DNA of 64,000 nt from Marivita sp. (GCF_020055675.1 NZ_JAIPUS010000007.1:62001-126000), one strand, 5' to 3'. Shown: positions 27,037 through 35,879, counted from the first letter of the stretch. The notes: generated by a model not told the origin, from the letters alone. Numbers and translations: made by a program.

Positions 27037-27849
27037 ATGAACACTCCCAAGACACCGCCGCAGAAATCGCACGGCCGCAAAGCCATCCGCCCGACGCGCG
27101 AACCGCGTGCGTTGATGGACCAGGCCCCCGACCTGGCCAAGGCCTGGAAAGCCCAGGTCATCACACTGTTGCCCGAGGCGTTTCCCGGCATCCTGGGCGA
27201 ATCGCTGACCGGCCGCGCGCTCAAGGATGGGCTCTGGCAGTTGGACAGCGTGGCCCTGCGCCAATTCGGCGAAGGCAAGCACCGCAACGTCGATGACACA
27301 CCCGCAGGCGGCGGCGCGGGCATGGTTCTGCGTCCCGACGTGATGGGCGCGGCGATCGACCACGCGCATGCACGCATGCCCCCGGCCGCGCCGCTGATCT
27401 ATCTCAGCCCGCGCGGCAGGCCCTTTACCCAGGACATGGCGCACAGCCTTGCTGCCGGACCCGGCGTCAGCCTGATCTGTGGCCGCTTCGAAGGCCTGGA
27501 CCAGCGCGTGATCGATCACTATCGCATTCTCGAAGTCAGCCTCGGCGATTTCATCCTCACCGGCGGCGAGATCGCGGCGCAAGCCCTGATCGACGCCTGC
27601 GTGCGCCTGCTGCCCGGCGTTCTGGGAAACGATGCCTCGACCGAGCACGAGAGCTTTTCCGACGGCCTGCTGGAGCATCCGCAGTATACCCGGCCGGCAG
27701 AATGGCGCGGGCAGAGGGTCCCGGATGTGCTGATGTCGGGCCATCACGGCGAAATCGCCAAGTGGCGCCACGCGCAATCCGAATCCCTGACCGAACAGCG
27801 CCGTCCCGATCTGTGGGCGCGCCATACCGCGACACCAAAAACGTCTTAG
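27037..27849 (+). CDS. trmD: tRNA (guanine-37-N1)-methyltransferase
   Basis: TrmD makes m1G37 next to the anticodon, preventing frameshifts. The SPOUT core is seen in VITLLPEAFPGILG, YLSPRGRPFTQDMA, the knot-forming ICGRFEGLDQRV (about residues 148-159) and LGDFILTGGEIAA, and the C-terminal part includes HPQYTRPAEWRG. A ~30-residue basic N-terminal extension precedes the core, and other in-frame starts are possible within it. Length 270 residues. Confidence 0.97.
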   Translation: MNTPKTPPQKSHGRKAIRPTREPRALMDQAPDLAKAWKAQVITLLPEAFPGILGESLTGRALKDGLWQLDSVALRQFGEGKHRNVDDTPAGGGAGMVLRPDVMGAAIDHAHARMPPAAPLIYLSPRGRPFTQDMAHSLAAGPGVSLICGRFEGLDQRVIDHYRILEVSLGDFILTGGEIAAQALIDACVRLLPGVLGNDASTEHESFSDGLLEHPQYTRPAEWRGQRVPDVLMSGHHGEIAKWRHAQSESLTEQRRPDLWARHTATPKTS

Positions 27850-27854
27850 CGCAA

Positions 27855-27921
27855 AAGCGCGTTGGAACGCGCTTGCCGACGCGGTTTCGAAACCGCGTCA
27901 AAAGGGCTTTGCAAAGCCCTT
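27855..27921. repeat. Triple-palindrome repeat element, copy 2
   Basis: Three palindromes in 67 bp: 27855-27874 (AAGCGCGTT-GG-AACGCGCTT), 27878-27899 (arms GACGCGGTTTC / GAAACCGCGTC) and 27902-27921 (AAGGGCTTTG / CAAAGCCCTT). The order, spacing and central stem CGCGGTTT/AAACCGCG match copy 1 at 21943-22011, while the outer stems differ by paired changes that keep complementarity. It begins 5 bp after the trmD stop. Confidence 0.85.
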
Positions 27922-28180
27922 GCCCGGCGTCGGGGGCCGGGATTTGGTCCTTGATTTGCCCCCGGGCTTCTGGTTTACCGCGCGTGTTTCGGGTGTCAGC
28001 CCGGTGCGGTGATTCCGTGTCGTCTTCGAACATGGCATAATCGCACCCGTCCCGGACCTGACAAGACAAAGACGACCTGATCTCTGGCGGGCGTGGGAAA
28101 CACGGACCCGGACGAAGACCAAGAGCTCTGAGGCGCGCACACCTTTGCGGGGCAACCGCAAGCAGTTTAGGAGAAAAGCG
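27922..28180 (+). other. Non-coding leader region of rplS
   Basis: With the repeat this makes a 331-bp gap between trmD and rplS. I see no convincing gene. A CATAAT (28036-28041) could be a -10 for rplS, but there is no good -35. A TTTAGGAGAAAAGCG ribosome binding site precedes the rplS start. The long leader could permit ribosomal autoregulation, but no known leader motif was recognised. Confidence 0.5.
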
Positions 28181-28564
28181 ATGAACCTGATCGCTCAACT
28201 GGAGGCGGAACAGATCGCCGCCCTCGGGAAGACAATTCCCGATTTCAAAGCAGGCGACACGATCCGTGTCGGCTACAAGGTGACCGAAGGCACCCGCACC
28301 CGTGTGCAGGCCTATGAAGGCGTCTGCATCAGCCGCCGACAGGGTGATGGCATTGCCGGGACGTTCACCGTTCGCAAGATTTCGTTCGGGGAAGGTGTGG
28401 AACGTGTCTTCCCGCTCTATTCCACGAACATCGACAGCATCGAGGTTGTCCGCCGCGGCCGCGTGCGCCGTGCCAAGCTGTACTACCTCCGTTCGCGTCG
28501 CGGCAAATCGGCCCGTATCGCGGAAGATGCAACGTATAAGCCCCTCAAGGGCGCAAACGCGTAA
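28181..28564 (+). CDS. rplS: 50S ribosomal protein L19
   Basis: A 127-residue protein at the 30S-50S interface. [22 protein letters not shown], the core [23 protein letters not shown] and [28 protein letters not shown] are diagnostic. The ATG at 28181 fits the family and has an AGGAGA ribosome binding site. Followed after 11 bp by rpmE. Confidence 0.98.
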   Translation: MNLIAQLEAEQIAALGKTIPDFKAGDTIRVGYKVTEGTRTRVQAYEGVCISRRQGDGIAGTFTVRKISFGEGVERVFPLYSTNIDSIEVVRRGRVRRAKLYYLRSRRGKSARIAEDATYKPLKGANA

Positions 28565-28575
28565 GGACCCCTGCG

Positions 28576-28797
28576 ATGAAAAAAGACATCCATCCCGATT
28601 ACCACCTGATCGACGTCAAGATGACCGACGGCACCGTGGTCCAGATGCGGTCCACCTGGGGCAGCGAAGGCGACCAGTTGTCGCTCGACATCGACCCGTC
28701 CGTGCACCCGGCCTGGACCGGCGGCAATTCGCGCCTCATGGACACCGGTGGACGCGTTTCGAAATTCAAGAAAAAATACGAAGGCCTCGGATTCTAG
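28576..28797 (+). CDS. rpmE: 50S ribosomal protein L31
   Basis: A 73-residue protein starting [19 protein letters not shown], with VHPAWTG and the C-terminal [10 protein letters not shown]. The CxxC zinc pair of some L31 forms is absent, as in the zinc-independent form common in alphaproteobacteria. A strong terminator follows. Confidence 0.96.
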   Translation: MKKDIHPDYHLIDVKMTDGTVVQMRSTWGSEGDQLSLDIDPSVHPAWTGGNSRLMDTGGRVSKFKKKYEGLGF

Positions 28798-28821
28798 ACC
28801 CCGCTGCCAACCGAGAGACAA

Positions 28822-28848
28822 GGGCCGCCCGGACATGGGCGGCCTTTT
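28822..28848 (+). terminator. Rho-independent terminator after rplS-rpmE
   Basis: GGCCGCCC / GGGCGGCC stem with a six-base loop followed by TTTT. The remaining gap to the next gene (to 29088) shows no gene; TTGACG at 29012 may belong to the mipZ promoter. Confidence 0.85.
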
Positions 28849-29088
28849 GCGTTCCGCGCCAGCGCAAAGGATCGGCAAGGCCCCGCATTCTCGGCGACAC
28901 GGACACGTCACGTGAACGGGCCTGCCTTTGCGCAGCCCCTCTCGGGCCTCTGGCCGCCGCCCGGCCGGGCAAAACAGGTGAGACGCGCCTGCACCGCTGA
29001 GCAACCGATTTGACGACGGCCCGCTTCTCACGTTGCAACTCGCCGCATCTATGCGCATAGCTGGCAAAAAGCACCTGAGAGCAGACGC

Positions 29089-29898
29089 ATGGCGCATATC
29101 ATTGTTGTCGGAAATGAAAAGGGCGGCGCTGGCAAATCGACCGTGTCGATGCACGTGGCCACGGCGCTGGCGCGCATGGGCCACAAAGTCGGCGCGCTGG
29201 ATCTCGACCTGCGGCAAAAAACGATGGGCCGCTATGTCACCAATCGCCTGGAAGAACTGGCACGCACGCAGCTCGATCTGCCCAGCCCACGCTTTCTTGA
29301 ACTGCCCGAGATCGACCCCGACAGCCTGCAACCGGGCGAGAACATCTATGACCACCGCCTGTCCGCCGCCGTGGCCGAATTGGAGCCCGGAAGCGATTTC
29401 ATCCTGATCGACTGCCCCGGGTCGCATACCCGCCTCAGCCAGGTGGCCCATTCGCTGGCCGACACGCTTGTCACACCGCTGAACGACAGCTTCGTGGATT
29501 TCGATTTGCTGGCCCATACCGATGCCGCCGGCGAAAAGATCGAAGGCCCCTCTGTCTACTCCGAGATGGTCTGGAACGCCCGCCAATTGCGGGCCCAGGC
29601 CGGGCTGCCCCCGATCGACTGGGTGGTGCTGCGCAACCGCCTTGGTGCACAGCAGATGGTCAACAAGGCCAAGATGGAAAAGGCGCTGGAGCGGCTGTCC
29701 AAGCGGATCGGCTTCCGCGTCGCTCCCGGTTTCAACGAACGGGTCATCTTCCGGGAGCTGTTCCCCCGCGGCATGACGCTGCTCGATCTCAAGGATATGG
29801 GCGTCAAACAACTCAATATTTCCAACATCGCCGCCCGTCAGGAATTGCGCGACCTGATCAAATCGCTCAACCTGCCGAATGTCTCGATCACCTTCTGA
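29089..29898 (+). CDS. mipZ: Division-plane positioning ATPase MipZ (ParA family)
   Basis: A 269-residue ParA-like ATPase forming polar gradients that keep FtsZ at mid-cell in alphaproteobacteria. The deviant Walker A NEKGGAGKST (residues 9-18) has the signature lysine, followed by LDLDLRQKTMGRYVTNR, the Walker B-like FILIDCPGS and the long MipZ-specific insert around VVLRNRLGAQQMVNKAKM. The MipZ length and the C-terminal VKQLNISNIAARQELRDL segment separate it from plasmid ParA. It follows rplS-rpmE. Confidence 0.93.
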   Translation: MAHIIVVGNEKGGAGKSTVSMHVATALARMGHKVGALDLDLRQKTMGRYVTNRLEELARTQLDLPSPRFLELPEIDPDSLQPGENIYDHRLSAAVAELEPGSDFILIDCPGSHTRLSQVAHSLADTLVTPLNDSFVDFDLLAHTDAAGEKIEGPSVYSEMVWNARQLRAQAGLPPIDWVVLRNRLGAQQMVNKAKMEKALERLSKRIGFRVAPGFNERVIFRELFPRGMTLLDLKDMGVKQLNISNIAARQELRDLIKSLNLPNVSITF

Positions 29899-29907
29899 AT
29901 GACCTGA

Positions 29908-30105
29908 ATGACCGGCACCTCCCGCAAAGAGCTATGGTTCCGCATCGCCTTCAGCCTTGCCGGACTTGGGCTTCTCGGGGCGACGATCGCCGTGCGCGGC
30001 ATCAGCAATTCCGCGGCCCTCGTGGAGGTAGTGGGAATCGCCGGCCTGTTCTTCGGCGGCACCGCGATCTGGTCCGCGATCCGGCTTTGGCGCAGTCGCA
30101 ACTGA
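29908..30105 (+). CDS. Small two-helix membrane protein
   Basis: A 65-residue protein with two predicted membrane segments (FSLAGLGLLGATIAV and VVGIAGLFFGGTAIW) and basic ends. I do not recognise it. It starts 10 bp after mipZ, so it is probably translated from the same message. Confidence 0.6.
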   Translation: MTGTSRKELWFRIAFSLAGLGLLGATIAVRGISNSAALVEVVGIAGLFFGGTAIWSAIRLWRSRN

Positions 30106-30155
30106 CTTGCCTTGCTCCGCGTGCTTGTGTTTGATCGGGCCAAAAGGATACCACC

Positions 30156-30932
30156 ATGCCCGCTCCCCTGAATCGCTTCAAAGCCCGGCTCGCCTCGGGC
30201 GAGCCTCAGCTTGGCCTTTGGCTCGCCCTTGGCAGCGGCTACGCCGCCGAGGTGGCCGCCTCCGCCGGGTATGACTGGCTGCTGATCGACGGCGAACACG
30301 CGCCCAATGACCTCGGATCGATCCACGAACAGCTCATGGCGCTGTCAGGCCATCCGGTATCGCCGATCCTGCGCTTGCCGCAGAACGACCCCGCCTTGAT
30401 CAAACAGGCCCTCGACATGGGCGCGCAAAGCCTGCTGTGCCCGATGGTCAACTCTGCCGAAGACGCCCGCGCGATCGTCCGCGCCATGCGCTATCCGCCA
30501 GACGGCATACGCGGCGTCGGTCATGTGCTGGGCCGCGCATCCCGGTTCAATGGCGTGCCCGATTACCTGCAAACCGCGCAGGACGAATTGTGCCTGATCG
30601 TTCAGGCCGAAAGCACCGTGGCGATGGATGCGCTGGAAGAGATTTGTGGCGTCGATGGCGTGGACGGCGTGTTCATCGGCCCTGCGGATCTCTGTGCCGA
30701 CATGGGCCTCTTGCCCGACATCGCCCATCCCGACGTGCGCGCCAGCATTCAAGACGGGTTGCGCCGCATCCGCGCCACCGGCAAGGCGGCGGGCATCATC
30801 GATACAGATCCGGTCCTGATCCAGCAGGACATGGACGCCGGCGCCAATTTCGTCGCCCTCGGGGCGGATTTGCTGGTGCTGGCCGGCGGTTTGCGCAGCC
30901 TTGTGGACACATGGAAACCCCGGACCACATGA
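30156..30932 (+). CDS. HpcH/HpaI family aldolase
   Basis: A 258-residue class II pyruvate aldolase, related to 4-hydroxy-2-oxoheptanedioate aldolase and 2-keto-3-deoxy-L-rhamnonate aldolase. The family pattern is clear: YDWLLIDGEHAPND (about residues 39-52), metal-binding QAESTVAMDALEE (Glu near 150) and GVFIGPADLCADMG (Asp near 176). No aromatic or sugar degradation genes adjoin it, so the physiological aldehyde is open. Convergent with the next gene. Confidence 0.88.
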   Translation: MPAPLNRFKARLASGEPQLGLWLALGSGYAAEVAASAGYDWLLIDGEHAPNDLGSIHEQLMALSGHPVSPILRLPQNDPALIKQALDMGAQSLLCPMVNSAEDARAIVRAMRYPPDGIRGVGHVLGRASRFNGVPDYLQTAQDELCLIVQAESTVAMDALEEICGVDGVDGVFIGPADLCADMGLLPDIAHPDVRASIQDGLRRIRATGKAAGIIDTDPVLIQQDMDAGANFVALGADLLVLAGGLRSLVDTWKPRTT

Positions 30933-30939
30933 TCCGGGG
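30918..30939. terminator. Hairpin between convergent aldolase and TsoY-like genes
   Basis: CCCCGGA and TCCGGGG, with an 8-base loop, overlap the aldolase stop codon. No T-run follows, so the call is tentative. Confidence 0.4.
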
Positions 30940-30965
30940 CTCCCGACAGCACCTTGGGGTTGGGC

Positions 30966-32183
30966 CTATTCGGCAGGTACTGTATCCATCGCCGGGCTGC
31001 GGCGTGCAAAATGCTGGCGGTTCAGGCGCAGCACCAGCGCGATCGCGATCGCTTGCGCCACCAGCGCTACCGCTGTGACGGCCCAGTAGGCGACACCGAA
31101 CTGCGCAACCGCCCCGGCAGCCACCAGCCCCTTGTTCAGGAAGAACTGGATCATCACCGCAAAGGCCACCGCCGGGCAGACCAGCGCATAAGAGCCGGGG
31201 GATGTGCTGGACCCGATGACAAAATCACGGAAATAGCCCTGACGGCGCATGACCACAGCACCCAGCAGCAGAAACGCCACCTGCACCGACACCAGCCGTG
31301 CCAGGAAAATCATCGTTTCACCCGGCTGTACCTGCACATCGAAGGCAACATGCAGACCGTGATCCTGCCGCAGGAACAGGATGCCCAGCACGGTGACAAT
31401 CGGCACGATGATCATCAGCGTCGGTCCCGATTCCCGCGCGGTGCCATGCTGCAGCATCGACGCAAAGGCCGTGATCGCCGCGATCACGGTATAGAGGATC
31501 GCCGCCACCCCGAAGACCGTCGACAGGACCAACGCGATGGCCACGGTGGCGGGGGTCGTGCTCATCGCGGCGGGCGCGGCAAAGCCGACACCGATCATCG
31601 AGATGCTGAACGCCGGCAAGAGCTGCGCAAAGGAGTTATGCGCCGTCACGTCGAACACACCGCCCTTGGACAGCACACGCCCCAGGAACGCGCCGATCAT
31701 CGAAAAGGCCATCACGCCGATCCCCGCGAAGGCGATCAATGCCAGCGGGAACAGGTACTCCACCACGCTCCAGAGCTGCGGCACAAAGACCAGCCCGACA
31801 ATGAACATCGCGTTCACGCTCATGGCCAGCGCCAGCGGCATCGCCAGCAACGTGGCTTCGGCATTGGTCTGGCGCAGCTTGGCATAGTCATCGGTCTGCT
31901 TGAAAGCCGACAGCGCTTGCAGGTTCCAGATCAGGGACTTGATGTTGAGAAAGGCAAACACCGCGATGCCGACCAGCGCCACCGTGATCCCGGTCTGCAG
32001 CGCAAGCCCCCCCGTGGCAAAAGCCGCCGTGATATCCTCGAACACCGGCACGGGCTGACCGGGATGCGGCACCCAGAACATCAGGAACATGAAAAACGTC
32101 ACCGCGATGCCGCCCGCGCCAAGCGACGCAAGGAAATAGATCGGCGAATAGGTATCGGCAGGTCTGGTTGTGGAATGATCCAT
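30966..32183 (-). CDS. Polytopic membrane protein resembling the TsoY family
   Basis: A 405-residue protein with about ten membrane segments. The start YSPIYFLASLGAGGIAVTFFMFLMF and the overall layout resemble proteins annotated as TsoY family (seleno)proteins; this is from memory and unverified. Its only cysteine (Cys336, in GSYALVCPAV) could occupy the position held by selenocysteine in relatives. Members of the SLAC1/tellurite-resistance type are an alternative reading of the topology. Two ATTC-N8-GAAT operators cover the promoter, implying control by a sulfide/persulfide-sensing SqrR/BigR-type repressor and hence a role in sulfur chemistry. RBS AAAGGAG. Confidence 0.6.
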   Translation of the reverse strand: MDHSTTRPADTYSPIYFLASLGAGGIAVTFFMFLMFWVPHPGQPVPVFEDITAAFATGGLALQTGITVALVGIAVFAFLNIKSLIWNLQALSAFKQTDDYAKLRQTNAEATLLAMPLALAMSVNAMFIVGLVFVPQLWSVVEYLFPLALIAFAGIGVMAFSMIGAFLGRVLSKGGVFDVTAHNSFAQLLPAFSISMIGVGFAAPAAMSTTPATVAIALVLSTVFGVAAILYTVIAAITAFASMLQHGTARESGPTLMIIVPIVTVLGILFLRQDHGLHVAFDVQVQPGETMIFLARLVSVQVAFLLLGAVVMRRQGYFRDFVIGSSTSPGSYALVCPAVAFAVMIQFFLNKGLVAAGAVAQFGVAYWAVTAVALVAQAIAIALVLRLNRQHFARRSPAMDTVPAE

Positions 32184-32197
32184 GACGGGTCTCCTTT

Positions 32198-32217
32198 ATA
32201 TTCTGGTTTCGGAATAT
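32198..32217. promoter_or_regulatory. SqrR/BigR-like operator 1
   Basis: ATATTC-N8-GAATAT contains the ATTC-N8-GAAT core (32200-32215) known for the ArsR-family repressors SqrR and BigR. It lies immediately after the -10 region on the minus strand, over the probable transcription start. Confidence 0.75.
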
Positions 32218-32244
32218 TTATACATTCCAATTTCAGAATGTAAA
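32217..32244 (-). promoter_or_regulatory. Promoter of the TsoY-like gene
   Basis: On the minus strand TTTACA (32244-32239), a 16-bp spacer and TATAAA (32222-32217) form a good sigma70-type promoter. Operator 2 fills the spacer and operator 1 follows the -10, a classic repression layout. Confidence 0.7.
32221..32242. promoter_or_regulatory. SqrR/BigR-like operator 2
   Basis: TACATTC-N8-GAATGTA, again with the ATTC-N8-GAAT core, is centred 24 bp from operator 1 and sits between the -35 and -10 elements. Confidence 0.75.
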
Positions 32245-32316
32245 GACACAGGCGCACGGAATTTGTCAGCGCGGTCGCATCTCGCGTGAAGGCGTCCACA
32301 AGTCAGCCCAATATCT

Positions 32317-32325
32317 TGTGGATAA
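32317..32325 (-). promoter_or_regulatory. Perfect DnaA box upstream of smc
   Basis: The minus strand reads TTATCCACA, the consensus DnaA box. It is embedded in a 7-bp inverted repeat (CCACAAG at 32296-32302, CTTGTGG at 32315-32321). It lies about 100 bp before smc and 75 bp beyond the TsoY-like promoter. Confidence 0.5.
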
Positions 32326-32423
32326 TCACGGCCACCTCACCACATGCGGAGACAAATCGTTGACTCGCCGGCAGGCCCCGCGACACACTGCCCGAACGGC
32401 AGGGAATCAGGCAGGTTTCACAG

Positions 32424-35400
32424 GTGCGCTTTTCCAAACTTCGTTTGACAGGGTTCAAAAGCTTTGTTGACCCCACCGATCTGGTCATTGCCGATGGCCT
32501 GACCGGCGTCGTGGGTCCGAACGGCTGTGGCAAGTCCAACCTGCTCGAGGCGCTGCGCTGGGTGATGGGCGAGAACCGCCCGACCGCAATGCGCGGCGGC
32601 GGCATGGAGGACGTGATCTTTGCCGGCGCCGCCACGCGCCCTGCCCGAAACTATGCCGAGGTGTCGATCCATATCGACAATTCGGACCGGCTCGCCCCGG
32701 CAGGGTTCAACGATCAGGACCAGATCGACATCGTGCGCCGCATCACCCGCGACGCCGGCAGCGCGTTCAAGACCAATGGAAAGGACACGCGCGCCCGCGA
32801 CGTGCAGATGCTCTTTGCCGACGCCTCCACCGGCTCGCATTCCCCCGCCCTCGTGCGGCAGGGCCAGATCAGTGAACTGATCAACGCCAAACCCAAGAAC
32901 CGCCGCCGCATCCTTGAAGAGGCCGCTGGCATTTCCGGTCTCTACCAGCGCCGCCACGAGGCCGAGCTGAAGCTCAAGAACACCGAAGCAAACCTTCTGC
33001 GTGTCGATGACGTGATCGAACAGCTTGCCGCGCAGCTGACACAACTGGCCCGGCAAGCCAAGCAGGCGGCCCGCTACCGCGCCATCGGCGAAGAGCTGCG
33101 CCACGCCGAGGGTCTGCTGCTTTATCGCCGCTGGAAGGACGCCGACACCAGCCGCGCCGAGGCCGATGCGCAATTGCGCGAGCGGACGACAGCGGCGGCC
33201 AAGGCCGAAACCGCCGCGCGCGACGCAACCAAGGCGCGCGAACAGGCGGATGACGCGCTGCCCCCCCGGCGCGAGGAAGCCGCCATCGCCGCCGCCATCG
33301 TGCAGCGCCTGACGTTGCAACGCGACACCCTCTCCGAACAGGAACGCCGCGCCGAGGAGACGATCCAGACCCTCACACGCCGCATTGAGCAGTTGACCAG
33401 GGACATGGAGCGCGAAGGCGGCCTCAACCGGGATGCCGGCGAGACAATCCAGCAATTGGAATGGGAAGCGCGCGAACTCGAAAAGGCGGCCCAGGGCCAT
33501 GACGACAAGATCGCCGCAGCATCACAGACGGCATCAGAGGCGGGCGCGATCCTGCAAGCCCGCGAAGCCGACCTGAGCCAGAAGACCGAAGATGTCGCCC
33601 GCCTCGCGGCGCGGCACCAATCGGCGCAGCGCCTTCTGTCGGACGCACGAAAGACGCTGGACCGGAACGAGGCCGAAACCACCCGCGCCCGCGCGGCAAT
33701 GACAGCGGCGAAACAGGCGCTCACCGCGGCCAACACCGCCGCGGACCAGGCGCAGGAGGAACAGACCGCCGCACGCGACCTGTCCGAACGCGCCGATCAG
33801 GTCCTGACCGAAGCGGAAGCCGCCCGCGCCGAGACGCAATCGCTCGAAGCAGATGCCCGCGCCACAAGATCCGAAGCCGAAGGCGAGATGAGCGCGCTGT
33901 CTGCCGAGACCACCGCGCTGGCCCGCTTGCTGGATCGCGACACCGCCGAGGGGGGACAAATCCTTGACCGGCTGCAAGTCGAACAGGGCTTCGAAAAGGC
34001 GCTTGGGGCTGCCTTGGCCGACGATCTGCGCGCCCCCGAGGTCGGCGGCGATGGCCCGACCGGCTGGACCATCCTGCCCGCCTATGACACCGATCAACCC
34101 TTGCCCGATGGCATCACGCCGCTCACCCGTCACGTCTCGGTCCCCGAAGTTCTGGAACGCCGCATGGCGCAGATCGGCCTGGCCGATGCAGACGACGCCG
34201 CGCGGCTGCAACCGCTCCTGAAACCGGGACAGCGGCTGGTCAGCGTCGATGGCGATCTCTGGCGCTGGGATGGCTATCGCGCCTGGGCCGAAGACGCCCC
34301 ATCGGCGGCGGCGCTGCGGCTTGAACAACTCAACCGGCTGGAAGCGCTGAAGCAGGAAACCGCGCGCGCCTCGGCCCGCGCCGAGGGCGCCCGCGACGCG
34401 CATGACAGCCTGACAGACCGTCTTGCGAGCCTCACCGAGGCCGAGAAAACCGCCCGCAAGGCCCGCCGCGATGCCGACGCTGCCGTCACGGACGCCGCGC
34501 GCAAGCTCTCTCGCGCCGAGGCCGACCGCGACATGGCCGAAGGCAAGCTCGAAAGCCTTGGCCTTGCCCTGTCACGCCACGAGGACGAGGCGACCACCGC
34601 GCGCGCGCAACTGACCGAGGCCGAGCGCGCGGTTGGCGATCTCGAAGATCTCGACGCCGCGCGCGCCGAAGTCGAGGACCTCAGGATGACCGTCGAGGCG
34701 GCGCGCATGACCATGATGGCCCGCCGCTCCGAACAGGACGAACTTCGCCGCGAAGGGGACGCCCGCAAGGCCCGGTCGCAGCAAGTGACAAAGGACCTCA
34801 GCGGGTGGCGGTACCGGCTCGAGACGGCGGAAAAGCGCAGCGCCGAACTCGCCGACCGCCGGACCGCCGCGCAGTCGGAACTCGATGCGGCCTCTGGCAC
34901 CCCGGCCGAGCTTGCCGCCCAGCGCGACAGTCTGGGCCACGAGATCACGCAGGCCGAAGCGCGCAAGGCCGCCGCAGACGACGCCCTTTCCGCTGCCGAA
35001 GGCAGCCTGCGCCATGCCGATCAGGCCGAACGCGAGGCCGAACGCACCGCCTCTGAAGCGCGCGAGGCCCGCGCCCGCTCCGAAGCCCACGCCGAAGCCG
35101 CACGCGACGCCGTGATCGCCGCCGCGGAACGCATCGCAGACGAACAGGACACCAGCCCCACCGCGCTGCTGCAAAAGCTCGGGGCCGATCCCGACGCGCT
35201 GCCCAAGGCCGAGTCGATCGACAACGACGTGACCCGCCTGAAGCGTCAACGCGACGCGCTGGGTGCGGTCAACCTGCGCGCCGAGGAAGACGCCCGCGAT
35301 GTTCAGGAAGAGCACGATTCCCTTCTGTCCGAGAAGGAGGATCTCGAAGAGGCGGTCAAAACCCTGCGCTCGGGCATTGCGTCGCTCAACCGCGAGGGCC

Positions 35401-35879
35401 GTGAACGGCTCCTGACCGCATTCGAGCAGGTCAACAACAACTTTTCCCTGCTCTTTACGCATCTGTTTGCCGGCGGCGAGGCCAACCTGGTCATGGTCGA
35501 AAGTGACGATCCCTTGGAGGCCGGGCTGGAAATCATGTGCCAGCCGCCGGGCAAGAAGCTGTCGACCCTGTCCTTGCTGTCGGGGGGCGAACAGACCCTC
35601 ACGGCGCTGGCGCTCATCTTTGCGGTCTTTCTGGCCAACCCGGCCCCGATTTGCGTTCTGGACGAGGTCGATGCGCCGCTCGATGATGCCAATGTGACGC
35701 GTTTCTGCGACCTGCTGGACGAGATGTGCCGCCGCACCGAAACGCGCTTTCTGATCATCACGCATCACGCCGTCACCATGTCGCGCATGGACCGGCTCTT
35801 TGGTGTCACGATGCAGGAACAAGGGGTGAGCCAGCTTGTTTCGGTCGATCTGAACAAGGCCGAAAAGATGGTCGCGTAA
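32424..35879 (+). CDS. smc: Chromosome segregation protein SMC
   Basis: A 1151-residue condensin ATPase that loops DNA. The N-terminal head has Walker A GPNGCGKSN (residues 31-39) followed by QGQISELINAKP; two very long alanine/arginine/glutamate coiled coils flank a hinge around residues 500-640 (GFEKALGAALADDLRAPEVGG). The C-terminal head carries the signature LSLLSGGEQTL and Walker B CVLDEVDAPLDD. I use the GTG at 32424. No scpA/scpB genes are adjacent. Confidence 0.97.
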   Translation: MRFSKLRLTGFKSFVDPTDLVIADGLTGVVGPNGCGKSNLLEALRWVMGENRPTAMRGGGMEDVIFAGAATRPARNYAEVSIHIDNSDRLAPAGFNDQDQIDIVRRITRDAGSAFKTNGKDTRARDVQMLFADASTGSHSPALVRQGQISELINAKPKNRRRILEEAAGISGLYQRRHEAELKLKNTEANLLRVDDVIEQLAAQLTQLARQAKQAARYRAIGEELRHAEGLLLYRRWKDADTSRAEADAQLRERTTAAAKAETAARDATKAREQADDALPPRREEAAIAAAIVQRLTLQRDTLSEQERRAEETIQTLTRRIEQLTRDMEREGGLNRDAGETIQQLEWEARELEKAAQGHDDKIAAASQTASEAGAILQAREADLSQKTEDVARLAARHQSAQRLLSDARKTLDRNEAETTRARAAMTAAKQALTAANTAADQAQEEQTAARDLSERADQVLTEAEAARAETQSLEADARATRSEAEGEMSALSAETTALARLLDRDTAEGGQILDRLQVEQGFEKALGAALADDLRAPEVGGDGPTGWTILPAYDTDQPLPDGITPLTRHVSVPEVLERRMAQIGLADADDAARLQPLLKPGQRLVSVDGDLWRWDGYRAWAEDAPSAAALRLEQLNRLEALKQETARASARAEGARDAHDSLTDRLASLTEAEKTARKARRDADAAVTDAARKLSRAEADRDMAEGKLESLGLALSRHEDEATTARAQLTEAERAVGDLEDLDAARAEVEDLRMTVEAARMTMMARRSEQDELRREGDARKARSQQVTKDLSGWRYRLETAEKRSAELADRRTAAQSELDAASGTPAELAAQRDSLGHEITQAEARKAAADDALSAAEGSLRHADQAEREAERTASEAREARARSEAHAEAARDAVIAAAERIADEQDTSPTALLQKLGADPDALPKAESIDNDVTRLKRQRDALGAVNLRAEEDARDVQEEHDSLLSEKEDLEEAVKTLRSGIASLNREGRERLLTAFEQVNNNFSLLFTHLFAGGEANLVMVESDDPLEAGLEIMCQPPGKKLSTLSLLSGGEQTLTALALIFAVFLANPAPICVLDEVDAPLDDANVTRFCDLLDEMCRRTETRFLIITHHAVTMSRMDRLFGVTMQEQGVSQLVSVDLNKAEKMVA

